Positions 26,054 through 35,485 are shown, numbered from the stretch's first letter. The stretch: 64,000 nucleotides of DNA from a bacterium (Candidatus Blackallbacteria) CG13_big_fil_rev_8_21_14_2_50_49_14 (GCA_002783405.1 PFGG01000071.1:1-64000), one strand, 5' to 3'. Notes: generated from the sequence alone by a model not told the origin. Translations and numbers: made by a program.

Positions 26054-26962
26054 ATGCTTACGGATCGTCCCCTCTCTCGTCAGCCCAAACCGCCCTGGCT
26101 CAAGGTTCGCCTTGCCGGAGGAGAAAATTACGCACACCTGAAGCAAATTTTGCGTGAGCGTGAACTCAATACGGTCTGTGAAGAGGCCCGTTGCCCCAAT
26201 ATTGGAGAATGTTGGGGCGGCGGAACGGCCACTTTTATGTTGATGGGAGACACCTGTACCCGAGGTTGTCGTTTTTGCGCCGTCAAAACAGCCAAACGCG
26301 GTCAACCCCTGGATGCAGATGAACCTCAAAAAGTCGCTGAAGCCATCGCGGCCATGGATCTTGACTACGTAGTTTTAACCTCCGTGGATCGCGATGACCT
26401 TCCCGATGGGGGAGCTGGACATTTTGCCCAAACCGTAGAAGCCATTCGACTTGCCCACCCCCGTATTTTAATCGAAGTTTTGATTCCTGATTTTCAGGAA
26501 GATCCTGCCGCTTTGGATCGCTTGATAGCGGCCAAACCCGATGTGATTGCGCATAATCTTGAAACCGTGGCCCGGCTTTCTAAACAGGTGCGTGATGCCA
26601 AAGCGTCTTACCAAGGTTCATTAAACGTACTGGCGTATATCAAACAAAAAGATCCCAGCCGCTATACAAAATCGGCGCTGATGTTGGGCTTGGGTGAAAC
26701 CGATGCAGAAGTTGAACAGGCCCTGAATGATTTGCGTGCCTACCAAACAGATATTCTCACCATCGGTCAATATTTACAACCCACCTCCAAACACCTGCCC
26801 GTACTGGATTTTATTCCCCCAGAAAAATTTGCCGAATGGCAAAAAATATGTGAAGACAAAGGCTTTCTCTATACCGCCTCAGGCCCGCTGGTTCGCAGTT
26901 CTTACCGGGCCGGAGAACTCTTTGTCAAAAACCTGCTGCTGAAGGAGAAAAACGATGATTGA
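26054..26962 (+). CDS. lipA: Lipoyl synthase
   Basis: LipA inserts two sulfurs into octanoyl groups on lipoyl domains. The 302-residue protein has both iron-sulfur sites: the auxiliary cluster cysteines in [12 protein letters not shown] and the radical-SAM CxxxCxxC in CTRGCRFC. Also present are [29 protein letters not shown] and the C-terminal RSSYRAGE with the essential RSSY serine. Length is standard. It lies 7 nt after rne and overlaps the E2 gene by 8 nt, so it is made together with an enzyme that needs its product. Confidence 0.97.
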   Translation: MLTDRPLSRQPKPPWLKVRLAGGENYAHLKQILRERELNTVCEEARCPNIGECWGGGTATFMLMGDTCTRGCRFCAVKTAKRGQPLDADEPQKVAEAIAAMDLDYVVLTSVDRDDLPDGGAGHFAQTVEAIRLAHPRILIEVLIPDFQEDPAALDRLIAAKPDVIAHNLETVARLSKQVRDAKASYQGSLNVLAYIKQKDPSRYTKSALMLGLGETDAEVEQALNDLRAYQTDILTIGQYLQPTSKHLPVLDFIPPEKFAEWQKICEDKGFLYTASGPLVRSSYRAGELFVKNLLLKEKNDD

Positions 26963-28181
26963 AGTTCGTTTGCCCCCAATTGGCGAAGGCATCGCTGAAG
27001 GTGAGATCGTCAAGTGGAGTGTGGCCCCTGGAGAATCCGTTCAGGCCGAACAAGCCCTGCTAGAAATACTGACAGATAAAGCTTCCGTTGAAATTCCCAC
27101 CCCAGAAAGCGGGGTCGTGGCCGAGCTTTTATTTTCTGAAGGCGATTTGGTACCTGTTGGCAGTGTGATTGCCCGCCTGAAATCAGGTGCAGAAAAAATG
27201 GAAAGCGCTGCGCCCACAACACAAAAACAGCCTTCTGCCACACAGCCTTCGGCAGCTCCCCTGCAAGCGCCCGCCACAAATGACAATGCCATGGCCACTC
27301 CGGCTGTTCGGCAAAAAGCCCGTGAGCGCGGTTTGGATCTTTCGCAAATCAAAGGGTCTGGACCCTTTGGACGGATTTTGCTTGAAGATCTCGCCCAAGC
27401 AGCTCAGCCAGCCCTTCAAGCTCAAATCCCCCAAACAGCCTCCCCAGCGCCCCACCCCCCGGCACAACCCACAGACCCGTCAACAGCAGAGGAACGCATT
27501 CCCTTACGCGGTATTCGGCGCAAAATCGCAGAACAGATGGTGCGCGCAAAATTTACAGCCCCCGATTTTCTCTACGCCGATGAAGCCGATCTAACAGAAT
27601 TGGTCGAATTTCGCAAAGAAGTCGCTCCCCAGCTCAAGCAAGAAGGAATCAAGCTGACCTATCTGCCTTTCGTGATCAAGGCCGTGGCTTCAGCGCTCAA
27701 AGCCCACCCCAGCTTGAATGCTTCTCTGGAAGAAGCCCGCCAGGAGTTGGTTTTGAAAAAATATTACCATTTGGGGATCGCCACCGCTTCTCCCCAAGGT
27801 CTTTTGGTGCCCGTGATCCCCAATGCCGATCAGCTCAGTATCAAGCAATTGGCACTTGAAATTGATCGTTTGAGCAGTGCCGTGCGAGACGGCAAAGCCA
27901 AAGCCGAAGAACTGCGAGGCAGCACCTTTACGATTACCAATATTGGCGCGATTGGGGGCCTGATCTCAGCTCCGATTATCAATTATCCCGAAGTCGCCAT
28001 TCTGGGCTTTAACAAAATCTATCAAAAGCCCGTGGTCTATCAGGGCGAAATTGTCCCCCGCTGGGTTTGTACTTTTTCGCTCTCTGTCGATCATCGCGTG
28101 GTCGATGGCGCAGAAGCCGCTTATTTCATGCGCCATCTGCTGCAGTTGCTTGAAAATCCCAAACGCCTTCTGCTGGAATAA
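26955..28181 (+). CDS. 2-oxo acid dehydrogenase E2 acyltransferase
   Basis: A 408-residue E2 subunit of a 2-oxo acid dehydrogenase complex. Domains: one N-terminal lipoyl domain (residues 1-78; lipoylated Lys42 in [12 protein letters not shown]), a Pro/Ala linker, a peripheral-subunit-binding domain ([28 protein letters not shown]), a second linker and the catalytic domain (from about residue 175) with [13 protein letters not shown] near the end carrying the active His and Asp. It could serve pyruvate or branched-chain keto acids; the sequence does not decide. E1 and E3 genes are not in the window. It lies between lipA and lipB. Confidence 0.93.
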   Translation: MIEVRLPPIGEGIAEGEIVKWSVAPGESVQAEQALLEILTDKASVEIPTPESGVVAELLFSEGDLVPVGSVIARLKSGAEKMESAAPTTQKQPSATQPSAAPLQAPATNDNAMATPAVRQKARERGLDLSQIKGSGPFGRILLEDLAQAAQPALQAQIPQTASPAPHPPAQPTDPSTAEERIPLRGIRRKIAEQMVRAKFTAPDFLYADEADLTELVEFRKEVAPQLKQEGIKLTYLPFVIKAVASALKAHPSLNASLEEARQELVLKKYYHLGIATASPQGLLVPVIPNADQLSIKQLALEIDRLSSAVRDGKAKAEELRGSTFTITNIGAIGGLISAPIINYPEVAILGFNKIYQKPVVYQGEIVPRWVCTFSLSVDHRVVDGAEAAYFMRHLLQLLENPKRLLLE

Positions 28182-28189
28182 TCAGTAAG

Positions 28190-28819
28190 GTGAATCGCCC
28201 CCTGGAAATTCAGGATCTGGGGCTGCGGGATTACGCGGAAATCTGGCAGTTGCAGAAAGAGCTGGTTGAAAAACGGGCCCGTCAGGAAATCCCCGACCAA
28301 CTGCTGCTGGTAGAACATCCCGCCGTTTTCACCTGTGGCCGTCGGCTGCGTGCTGAAACTCTACAAGATCTCCCCGCTTTTCCTCTCTATGAAATAGAAA
28401 GGGGCGGTGAACTCTCTTTTCATGAACCCGGTCAATTGGTAGGGTATCCGATAATCTGGCTCCCCCCTGAAAAACGTGATTTGCGTGCTTTTTTAAGCCG
28501 CTTGGAAAAGACCCTGATTCTCACCCTGAAAGATTTGGATTTTCAAGCCCACAGCCATCCAGAAGCCGGTCATACCGGCGTCTGGCTCAAGGATCGAAAA
28601 ATCGCCTCGATCGGGATTGCGGTCAGACGCTGGGTCACCTGGCATGGTTTTGCTCTGAATATCAATAATTCCCTGACCATGATCCAAGGGCTGAATCCCT
28701 GTGGTTTTCCTGCTGAAGTGATGATCTCACTCAAAGAAGCTGGGCAAAGAGAGTACAATATGGAATATATTAAGGAACGGGTAAAAATTCATTTTCAGGA
28801 ACTTCTGGCAACGTCATGA
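28190..28819 (+). CDS. lipB: Octanoyltransferase LipB
   Basis: LipB moves octanoate from acyl carrier protein to lipoyl domains, the step before LipA. The 209-residue protein has ERGGELSFHEPGQLVGYPI (the RGGxxTxHxPGQ motif, with Glu in place of the usual Gly after His), KIASIGIAVRRWVTWHGFALNI with the conserved Lys, and the catalytic Cys in LNPCGFPAEVMISL. The start is GTG preceded by TAAGG. It lies 8 nt after E2, and its stop overlaps the start of the CheB-like gene (ATGA). Confidence 0.94.
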   Translation: MNRPLEIQDLGLRDYAEIWQLQKELVEKRARQEIPDQLLLVEHPAVFTCGRRLRAETLQDLPAFPLYEIERGGELSFHEPGQLVGYPIIWLPPEKRDLRAFLSRLEKTLILTLKDLDFQAHSHPEAGHTGVWLKDRKIASIGIAVRRWVTWHGFALNINNSLTMIQGLNPCGFPAEVMISLKEAGQREYNMEYIKERVKIHFQELLATS

Positions 28820-29904
28820 GTAAGCAGGCCTCTTATCCAGACGCTATCCGGGTTCTGGTTGTGGATGATTCTGTTTTCGCACAAAGAATTTTGCGTCAAT
28901 TGCTACAAAATGAACCTGGCATAGAAGTACTCGATACACCCGCAAGTGGAATCAATGCCTTACAGCGGGTTAAACATCTGAAACCTGATGTCATCACCCT
29001 TTCTGCTGAAGAGGAAACTCAAATCTTACAAATTCTCACCCAAATTGACAGTGAATGCCCAACGCCTGTGATTGTACTCAGCTCTCAAACAGATCAAACC
29101 CAAGAAGTGGCACGAAAAGCCTTGCAGTTGGGAGCCTATGATCTCTTTCCCCGTCCAAACTCAGACAATGAACTTGAACTACAAAAATTGCGCAGCGAAC
29201 TCATTCGCAAAATTCGCAGCGCAGGTCAGCTTTCTCGTCAATCCAAGCGTTTGGCATTGCAGCGTTCTCGCCCGCGCCTGAAAACCCAAACAACCCTTTC
29301 CCAAAAAGCTCTGGCAAAAATGACCACAGGCGTGGCCAAAGCGGTGGTGATCGGAACCTCCACAGGCGGCCCCCAAGCCCTACACAGCTTATTTTCAGAA
29401 TTGCCCGCCGGCTTTCCCTTGCCCATTCTGGTGGTTCAACATATGCTGCCCAATTTCACCCAATCTCTTGCAGAAAGCCTGCATGCCGTTTCAGCCCTTG
29501 AAATCCGTGAAGCCCGCCAGGGAGATATTCTCATGCCCGGCCGGGTTCTGGTGGCGCCAGCAAACTACCATATGGAATTGGATCGCCGCGGGCGGATTGA
29601 ACTGAATCAAAAGCCACCGCATTGTGGTGTACGCCCAGCTGTCGACATGACCTTGATTTCAGCCAGTCGCTTTTTTCAAGGCAAAGTCTTGGGCGTGATT
29701 TTAACCGGCATGGGCCAAGACGGTCTGGAAGGCATTCGGGCCTTGCATGAGGCGGGTGGGCGCTGCTTGGCTGAAGAGGCCTCGAGTTGCGTGGTCTACG
29801 GCATGCCCCGCGCAATCATCGAAAACCACCTCGCCGATGAGATCGCGCCCCTGCCCCAAATTGCCCACCGGATTCAATATCTGCTCAGTGAATGGCACGT
29901 CTGA
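28816..29904 (+). CDS. CheB-like methylesterase with degenerate receiver
   Basis: A 362-residue CheB-type protein. The C-terminal methylesterase domain (about residues 172-362) is complete: Ser182 in IGTSTGGPQ, His209 in VVQHML and Asp302 in GMGQDG form the catalytic triad that removes methyl or amide groups from chemoreceptors. The N-terminal receiver (residues 10-130) keeps the acidic pair VDDS but lacks the phosphorylation site: KPDVITLSAEEE has Ser63 where CheB has Asp, and the KP near the end is RP. It therefore probably cannot be switched by CheA in the normal way. No other chemotaxis genes are in the window; it is coupled to lipB by ATGA. Confidence 0.88.
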   Translation: MSKQASYPDAIRVLVVDDSVFAQRILRQLLQNEPGIEVLDTPASGINALQRVKHLKPDVITLSAEEETQILQILTQIDSECPTPVIVLSSQTDQTQEVARKALQLGAYDLFPRPNSDNELELQKLRSELIRKIRSAGQLSRQSKRLALQRSRPRLKTQTTLSQKALAKMTTGVAKAVVIGTSTGGPQALHSLFSELPAGFPLPILVVQHMLPNFTQSLAESLHAVSALEIREARQGDILMPGRVLVAPANYHMELDRRGRIELNQKPPHCGVRPAVDMTLISASRFFQGKVLGVILTGMGQDGLEGIRALHEAGGRCLAEEASSCVVYGMPRAIIENHLADEIAPLPQIAHRIQYLLSEWHV

Positions 29905-30786
29905 CTATTGCTGGCAATGGGCACAGAAATGCGTTCCTCTTTGCGCCACCACTGTTTTTTCGAGCAGCTGTCCACACCGCAGGCAAGGCATTTTTCCGCG
30001 CCCATACACCTTTAACTCTTCCTGGTGCTCTCCGCCTTTTCCATCGGGGTGCAGATAGTCTTTCAGTGTTGTGCCGCCACTGGCAATCGCTTTCTCAAGA
30101 ATTTTGGGAATGGCGGCAAACAGGCGCTTGGCCTCTGCAGGCCGCAGACTGGCCACCGGCCGTTGGGGGCGAATGCCAGCTTCAAAAAGAGCTTCATCCA
30201 CATAAATATTGCCCAAGCCCGCAATCCGGGTCTGATCAAGTAAAAAAGCCTTGATCGCCCGCTGCCCCTGTAAAAGGCCTTGAAAATGTTTCCAGGTATA
30301 TTCAGACCCCAAGGGTTCAACCCCCAACTTGGCCAAACCAGGGTGTTCCGTCAAAGCCTCTGGCAAGAGTTTCTCTACGCGCCCAAATTTGCGGATATCT
30401 CTGAAATACAGCTGGATCCCCCCTGAAAAACCCAGGCGCAGATGGGTATGTTTATCAGGCAAATCAAGCACAGGCTTGCGGTAATAGGTAAAAGGCAGCA
30501 CCAAGGCCTCGCGCGGTTCAGCCTGAGGGCTTTGGTTGGCTTGCAGGAGCATCTGTCCCGTCATACGCAGATGTACCAGCAGACAATCCTGACTCAAACG
30601 CAGAATCAGATACTTGGCCCGGCGTTCCAGGGCCATGAGTTTTTGTCCTGTCAATGCCTCAGACCAGCTCTCTGGATCCGGCTGGGTAATATGGGGGGTA
30701 TAGATCTCGACCCCTTCAATCTGCTTGTGCAGAAGTTGGGCTTCGAGGCCTTGACGAACAACTTCAACTTCGGGCAATTCAGGCAT
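29905..30786 (-). CDS. mutM: Formamidopyrimidine-DNA glycosylase
   Basis: Fpg/MutM removes 8-oxoguanine and other oxidised purines and nicks the strand. The 293-residue protein starts PELPEVEVVRQGL, with the essential N-terminal Pro and Glu, has the H2TH region (GLGNIYVDEALFEAGI) and a C-terminal zinc finger with four cysteines (CLRCG ... FCAHC). GGAGGA lies before the start codon. It converges on the CheB-like gene with the two stop codons side by side, so there is no room for a terminator between them. Confidence 0.96.
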   Translation of the reverse strand: MPELPEVEVVRQGLEAQLLHKQIEGVEIYTPHITQPDPESWSEALTGQKLMALERRAKYLILRLSQDCLLVHLRMTGQMLLQANQSPQAEPREALVLPFTYYRKPVLDLPDKHTHLRLGFSGGIQLYFRDIRKFGRVEKLLPEALTEHPGLAKLGVEPLGSEYTWKHFQGLLQGQRAIKAFLLDQTRIAGLGNIYVDEALFEAGIRPQRPVASLRPAEAKRLFAAIPKILEKAIASGGTTLKDYLHPDGKGGEHQEELKVYGRGKMPCLRCGQLLEKTVVAQRGTHFCAHCQQ

Positions 30787-30844
30787 GGCAATTTCCTCCG
30801 CTGGTTTTGTAGCACAGGTTTAAGTCTCAAGCACAGGGGCAAGC

Positions 30845-31537
30845 TTAAATCTTTAAACCCGCCTGACGCAGTTGATTGACATAGCTATTAGCCTGGCGCG
30901 TGGTTTCTGGCTGGCGATAGCGTTCACTCAAACGCAAAATCCAATCACAGGCCGTTTCAAGGCTGATACGGTGGCCCACAGAAACATAAACCGGGCGAAT
31001 AGCGGGCTGGGTACGCAAGGCCACACCCACAGTCTCTCCGTTCAATTGTACTGGGCTGCGTGCGCCACGCTCTGGGCCTGGCTCATACTCAGGTTTGAGC
31101 AAAGGCGTTTTGCCGCAGCCTATCGTAGGAATATCCAGCAAAAGCCCCAGATGCGAGGCCAGGCCAAAACGGCGAGGATGCGCCCGACCATGGCCATCAC
31201 AAACAATCAGATCGGGCAAACAGGAAAGCTGCTCTAACGCTTTTAACAAAGGGGGCACTTCTCGAAAAGAGAAAAGCCCCGGCTGATAGGGAAAAACTGA
31301 ATTCCCTACATAATACGCTTTTTCAAGCACTTCCAGCGTCTGCGCATGGAGCACCACCCCCCCCGCAATCAAGAGTTCAGAATCCTTTGCATAGGCAATA
31401 TCAACCCCTGCAACCGTCTGAATTTCAGAAAAAGCATCGCTTAGACAGACTTTTTCTGCCCCATCAGACTGAAAAGCCAAGGCCTCTTCAAGACTGAGAT
31501 TCCAGTCAGGATTCAGGTGAAACTTCAATTCGGGCAT
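30845..31537 (-). CDS. nfi: Endonuclease V
   Basis: Endonuclease V nicks DNA next to deoxyinosine. The 230-residue product has VAGVDIAYAKD with the metal Asp, FPYQPGLFSFREVPPLLKAL with the conserved Glu, LIVCDGHGRAHPRRFGLASHLG, CGKTPLL, and VYVSVGHRISLETA near the end. The ATG at 31537 is used; an in-frame TTG 15 nt upstream is possible. It is upstream of mutM with 58 nt between them, so two base-damage repair genes sit together. Confidence 0.95.
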   Translation of the reverse strand: MPELKFHLNPDWNLSLEEALAFQSDGAEKVCLSDAFSEIQTVAGVDIAYAKDSELLIAGGVVLHAQTLEVLEKAYYVGNSVFPYQPGLFSFREVPPLLKALEQLSCLPDLIVCDGHGRAHPRRFGLASHLGLLLDIPTIGCGKTPLLKPEYEPGPERGARSPVQLNGETVGVALRTQPAIRPVYVSVGHRISLETACDWILRLSERYRQPETTRQANSYVNQLRQAGLKI

Positions 31538-31659
31538 GAGAAAGAAAGGCAACTCCAGCTTGAATTTTTATCTGACTATAGTATCTCACCCAATAGCAGT
31601 ACAACAAAGCCCTTCAGGGCTTGCGAAAAAGCCGCAGAATAAGAGAAGGAAACTATTTT

Positions 31660-31668
31660 TGCTAAACT
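31660..31668 (+). promoter_or_regulatory. Extended -10 directly before start codon
   Basis: TGC-TAAACT ends 6 nt before the ATG at 31675, so the transcript may begin at the start codon. No ribosome-binding site is visible. Confidence 0.45.
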
Positions 31669-31674
31669 GTGGTC

Positions 31675-32712
31675 ATGCCCATTCTTCACCATCTTTCCAG
31701 CAGCGGACACCGTTTCCTACAAATCGCAGACAATTCTGCTGAGTTCAGTACTTTTTCACCCTATGTGGCAACCCTCAATGCCCAAGCAGAGGTTGTCTTT
31801 CAAGCCCGCCTGCGCCAAGGAGGGAGTGGTCTGTTCCTGGGTTCTGGCCAAAAGATTCTCTCACTGGCCCAAACGGATCTTCAATTTCAAGAGTTTGTCA
31901 GCCACCCTGTGGTCAGCGAAACAGGTCAGGTCGCTGGGTTTGCCCATTGTCAGGAGGGTTCTGAAGGCTTGTTTTTATTCGAATCAGGGCAAACACAGGT
32001 CTTGGCACAAACCAATTCAGAAACGAGCAAAATGGGCCCCTTAGGCCCCGTCATCAGTCCCAACGGAGCTATCGCCTTCAGAACCCAGTTGCACTCAGGT
32101 CAGGAAACCCTTGAAGTCTTTACCCCCCAAAAACAAACCCGAATAGCCTGCACCGGAAAAGATTTCAGAGCGTTTCAAGGCTTGCCCCAATTTACACCCC
32201 AAGGGGGGCTCTTGTTTCGTGCCGAAACCCAGTCGGGCAAAGCAGGCTATTATTGTTTTGAATCAGGTCAAATCAGCCCTTGGATTGAAACCGGCTCGGG
32301 CTTTGAAAGCTTGGGGTTGTTTCCTGCACTCAATCAGAGTGGCTGCCTGGTTTTCGCTGCCAGCGAAAAAGAACAAGCTGGTATCTATAGCTGGAACAAG
32401 GGCAAGATCACACGCCATTACAGCACAGCGCAAGGGTTTGAGAGTTTTCGGGGAGGGTTACCTTGGAGGGCCCAACTCGGCCTGTTTTACGCCACCCCAG
32501 TAGGAGGAAATTTGGGCCTCTATCGCCCCACAGAGAGCGGTTATCAATGCATTCTGGCGATCGGAGAAGCCTTTGCCGATTCCAAAATCACAGAATTTGC
32601 ACTCAACCCTGTTTCGCTCAACCCCCAGGGAGACCTTGCCCTGCGTCTCAAACTTCGCAATCGACGCGAGATGATTCTGGCTTATTCACTTAAAAAAAAT
32701 CAATCTAATTAA
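31675..32712 (+). CDS. NxxGxxAF-repeat (DUF7453-like) protein
   Basis: A 345-residue protein with about seven repeats of roughly 45 residues that match the 'NxxGxxAF' tandem-repeat type (DUF7453): PVISPNGAIAFRTQL, PQFTPQGGLLFRAET, PALNQSGCLVFAAS and NPVSLNPQGDLALRL. These probably build a beta-propeller. Unlike many members, it has no signal peptide or anchor. The ATG at 31675 is 6 nt after an extended -10 box; an in-frame GTG lies at 31669. Function unknown. Confidence 0.72.
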   Translation: MPILHHLSSSGHRFLQIADNSAEFSTFSPYVATLNAQAEVVFQARLRQGGSGLFLGSGQKILSLAQTDLQFQEFVSHPVVSETGQVAGFAHCQEGSEGLFLFESGQTQVLAQTNSETSKMGPLGPVISPNGAIAFRTQLHSGQETLEVFTPQKQTRIACTGKDFRAFQGLPQFTPQGGLLFRAETQSGKAGYYCFESGQISPWIETGSGFESLGLFPALNQSGCLVFAASEKEQAGIYSWNKGKITRHYSTAQGFESFRGGLPWRAQLGLFYATPVGGNLGLYRPTESGYQCILAIGEAFADSKITEFALNPVSLNPQGDLALRLKLRNRREMILAYSLKKNQSN

Positions 32713-32796
32713 AATATCTGATTTTTTATTTTAAAAATAAAAGTTTTTAATTAAAAACCGTTAAGTTTCAGCAGAAGTCAAATCAAGTGTAAAAAC

Positions 32797-32805
32797 TGCT
32801 ATAAT
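32797..32805 (+). promoter_or_regulatory. Extended -10 for the OmpR-type regulator gene
   Basis: TGC-TATAAT in an AT-rich stretch, 29 nt before the ATG. A consensus -10 with the extended TGC. Confidence 0.6.
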
Positions 32806-32834
32806 TTATAAATAAAATAAAAAATAGTGTTTCC

Positions 32835-33560
32835 ATGCATATGCCCAAATCCCATCATCCGATCATCCTGCTCATCGATGATGATCCTCAAATCCTGAAA
32901 ACTGTTCAAGAGGTTTTGAGTCTGGATCTCTATCAAGTTCACACGGCAGCAAATGGACAAGAGGGTATTCAAGCCTATGAAACACTCAAACCTGATTTGG
33001 TTCTTTGCGATGTCATGCTGCCAGATATTCTGGGCCTGGATATCTGCCGTACAATTAAACAAAAAAACCCCTGTCAACTTTTTGTCTTTATGACCAGTCT
33101 GGGAGATGAAACCGATCAGGTAGTGGGCCTGGAACTGGGAGCCGATGACTATCTTGTAAAACCCTTTAAAATCAAAACATTTCGCGCAAAGATCCATTCA
33201 CTGCTGCGTCGTTTGAAACAGATCTCCGCTCCCTCACAACAGATTCATTCTCCCCCCATTATCCAAAACAACCTGAGAATAGATACTTCAAGTTATAAGG
33301 CCTGCCTCTCAGGTCAAGAACTCAGCCTCACCCATAAAGAATTTGAAGTGCTGGCTTGGTTGGCAGCACACCCAGGTCAGCTCTTTACCCGCCAGCAACT
33401 GCTTGAACAACTCTGGCAGGAAGACCTCGATGTCAATGACAGAGCGGTTGATGCCTTAATCAGACGTCTGCGCGAAAAGCTTGGCGACTCGGTCTCTGAG
33501 GTACAGTTTATTGAAACGGTACGTGGCATGGGCTATCGTTTTAAGCAAAACCAGCTTTAG
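32835..33560 (+). CDS. OmpR/PhoB-type response regulator
   Basis: A 241-residue two-component response regulator. The receiver (residues about 8-125) keeps all key residues: Asp15-17 region (LIDDDP), phosphorylated Asp59 (LCDVMLP), Thr/Ser in FMTS, and Lys109 in DDYLVKPF. The C-terminal winged helix (residues about 145-238) has LSLTHKEFEVLAWLAAHPGQLFTRQQLLEQLW and the DNA-reading helix NDRAVDALIRRLREKL. No sensor kinase is adjacent, so it is an orphan; the hybrid kinases near 50-56 kb carry their own receivers. Targets unknown, although the lipoprotein genes just downstream are candidates by position. Confidence 0.93.
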   Translation: MHMPKSHHPIILLIDDDPQILKTVQEVLSLDLYQVHTAANGQEGIQAYETLKPDLVLCDVMLPDILGLDICRTIKQKNPCQLFVFMTSLGDETDQVVGLELGADDYLVKPFKIKTFRAKIHSLLRRLKQISAPSQQIHSPPIIQNNLRIDTSSYKACLSGQELSLTHKEFEVLAWLAAHPGQLFTRQQLLEQLWQEDLDVNDRAVDALIRRLREKLGDSVSEVQFIETVRGMGYRFKQNQL

Positions 33561-33749
33561 TCAAGGCTTTCAGCCCTTCCTGACACTTACTCAAAATCTA
33601 TTTAAAAAATCATCCTTTTATCACAGGTCTATCACCATCCAGGCATCAGTCTGTCATTTTGGAGTTTTAAACTAAAAGCATAAAGAAAGAGACCAAGAGC
33701 CCAAATCCCTCAAGGCCCCTTCCCAAAACAGACCAAGGAGAATCGAAAA

Positions 33750-34472
33750 ATGAAAGCTTCAACCCCTCTTAAAACTCTCGCGACATCCTTCTTTGCCTTG
33801 AGCTTGGTTGTGGCCTGTGCTACACCCACCCCAGCCCCTGTTTCAGTTTCATCCGTACTGCAACAAGGGATACAAGAAACCAGCATGAACGTACAGAAAG
33901 CCTTGGCCCAACCTACGATCATTGATGTAGGCCGTGGCCAGATCAAAACGCCAGCCTCATTCAAGCTCACAATCAAAGCTGCTGACGGTGGCTTTGCAGT
34001 TAAAGCCAGCAGCAGTGGGACACGTAACAGCGTGGCAGCAGATATCAGCAGTTTTGATGTCTATCTGATCGACTCTGTCGCTGCTCCTTCAGGCGCAATT
34101 ACGGCAGCCCATGGCCCATTCAATGTGACTGCAAGTTTAGTCACTGGGCAACAGACCATTACCTTTAACAACGTCACGACTTCTACCAATAATTACTATG
34201 TCGCCATTAAAGCAAAGGATTCTGGCGGTGGTAATATCACCAATCTCGGTTCGGGCATTACCATTGGCGGCGCCAATGTCTATGTTTCAACCACAGGCGG
34301 AGGTGGCGCAGGTGAAGTAGGCGTCGGTGCTGCCCCAACCTATACGGTCAGCAGTACCACCCAATTGGGCGTAGGCCTGACACTTTTAGATGCTTTGGGT
34401 GCCACGATTGATTCCAAGGTCACGGTAACCGATGGTTCGACAGCACCGGCCGACCCTGTTTCAGCCTCTTAA
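33750..34472 (+). CDS. Lipoprotein with one copy of a beta-rich unit
   Basis: A 240-residue lipoprotein with lipobox LSLVVAC and AAGGAGA before the start. The mature part contains one roughly 150-residue beta-rich unit (SFDVYLIDS, AHGPFNVTASLVTGQQTITFNN, YYVAIKAKDSGGGNITNLG, APTYTVSSTTQLGVGLTLLDALG). The same unit occurs twice in the next protein. The unit resembles carbohydrate- or fibronectin-type sandwiches but I cannot name the family. The last 41 nt overlap the next gene in another frame. Confidence 0.75.
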   Translation: MKASTPLKTLATSFFALSLVVACATPTPAPVSVSSVLQQGIQETSMNVQKALAQPTIIDVGRGQIKTPASFKLTIKAADGGFAVKASSSGTRNSVAADISSFDVYLIDSVAAPSGAITAAHGPFNVTASLVTGQQTITFNNVTTSTNNYYVAIKAKDSGGGNITNLGSGITIGGANVYVSTTGGGGAGEVGVGAAPTYTVSSTTQLGVGLTLLDALGATIDSKVTVTDGSTAPADPVSAS

Positions 34473-35472
34473 ACTCTGGTCTGTGCTTCTGTTGGGGGGG
34501 CTGATAGGACTAACTTCCTGTCAGCCCCCCTCTTTGCTGAATCTGGCACCCTTCAGCCCCATTACAGAAACACAGTATGAAACAGCTCCGTCCCCTTCGG
34601 AAATGCAAATTGATACAAAAATGGCAGAGACAAGCTCAGCCCAGTTAAAGCTATTGATCAAAACGCCTTCCAAAACTTGGCAAACGCAGTCCAATACAAG
34701 TGGCAGCCCGAACGCGATGGCCTCCGAAATCGCCAGTTTTAAACTCTATCTGGTCGATTCAGGCTCAACACCCAACGGGCCGCTCACCGCCAGTTACGGC
34801 CCTTTTCAAATCTCTGCGAATTTAACCGCTGGCCAACAAAATCTTGTCTTCAATCATTTAAGAAGCTCCAACCAAGCCTATTATGTTGCCATTCTGGCCC
34901 TCGACAGTCAGGGCCAAAACCTCACCCAACTCAATTCGGCTTGCAGTATCAATGGAGAAAACGTATCGGTTTCTACTCAGGGCGGCAACGGACAAGGCCA
35001 ATTGGTGGTAGGCAGTGCCCCCACGTATACTGTCAGCAGCAGTGCGGCCTTGGAAGTTTCCCTGAACCTGCGTGATGCCATAGGGGCCAGTCTGGACACT
35101 CAGTTAAGTGTCATTGATGGCAGCAGCTATCAGGCAAATGATATAGCCTATTTTCGAGCCTATCTCGTCGACAGCAATACAGGCACTCCTCAGATCAGTT
35201 ATGGTCCCTTCAGTATCAATGCCAACCTTTATAACAATACACAGAGCATCAGTATTCTCAATCTTATGCCTGGCAGCTACTATGTGGCTCTGGCAGCGTT
35301 TAATGCCCAAGATACCAACCTGACAAATTCCAGTTTGCTCGTCAACGGACAAGCTGCAGCCGTCTCAACTGATGGGGGAGACGCTCCCGTTGACCCTGGA
35401 AAAATCACCATTGGCAGTGACTACAGTGTGAGCAACAGCGCTGCTCTTCAGGTTCAACTGAATTTACTTTAA
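34432..35472 (+). CDS. Lipoprotein with two copies of a beta-rich unit
   Basis: A 346-residue lipoprotein paralogous to the one before it. The signal peptide ends in lipobox IGLTSC. Two units follow: one at about 60-220 (SFKLYLVDSGSTPNGPLTA, YGPFQISANLTAGQQNLVFN, APTYTVSSSAALEVSLNLRDAIG) and one at about 230-346 (YFRAYLVDSNTGTPQISYGPFSINANL), both ending at a YxVSxxAALxVxLNL strand. The start lies 41 nt inside the preceding gene, an unusually long overlap that could mean strong coupling or a later start codon. Probably surface exposed; function unknown. Confidence 0.72.
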   Translation: MVRQHRPTLFQPLKLWSVLLLGGLIGLTSCQPPSLLNLAPFSPITETQYETAPSPSEMQIDTKMAETSSAQLKLLIKTPSKTWQTQSNTSGSPNAMASEIASFKLYLVDSGSTPNGPLTASYGPFQISANLTAGQQNLVFNHLRSSNQAYYVAILALDSQGQNLTQLNSACSINGENVSVSTQGGNGQGQLVVGSAPTYTVSSSAALEVSLNLRDAIGASLDTQLSVIDGSSYQANDIAYFRAYLVDSNTGTPQISYGPFSINANLYNNTQSISILNLMPGSYYVALAAFNAQDTNLTNSSLLVNGQAAAVSTDGGDAPVDPGKITIGSDYSVSNSAALQVQLNLL

Positions 35473-35485
35473 AAAACCAATCCAG

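Noticed and set aside
33223-33639. Search for a sensor kinase next to the orphan response regulator
   Set aside because: The neighbours are an NxxGxxAF-repeat protein and lipoproteins; no HisKA or HATPase motif is present.
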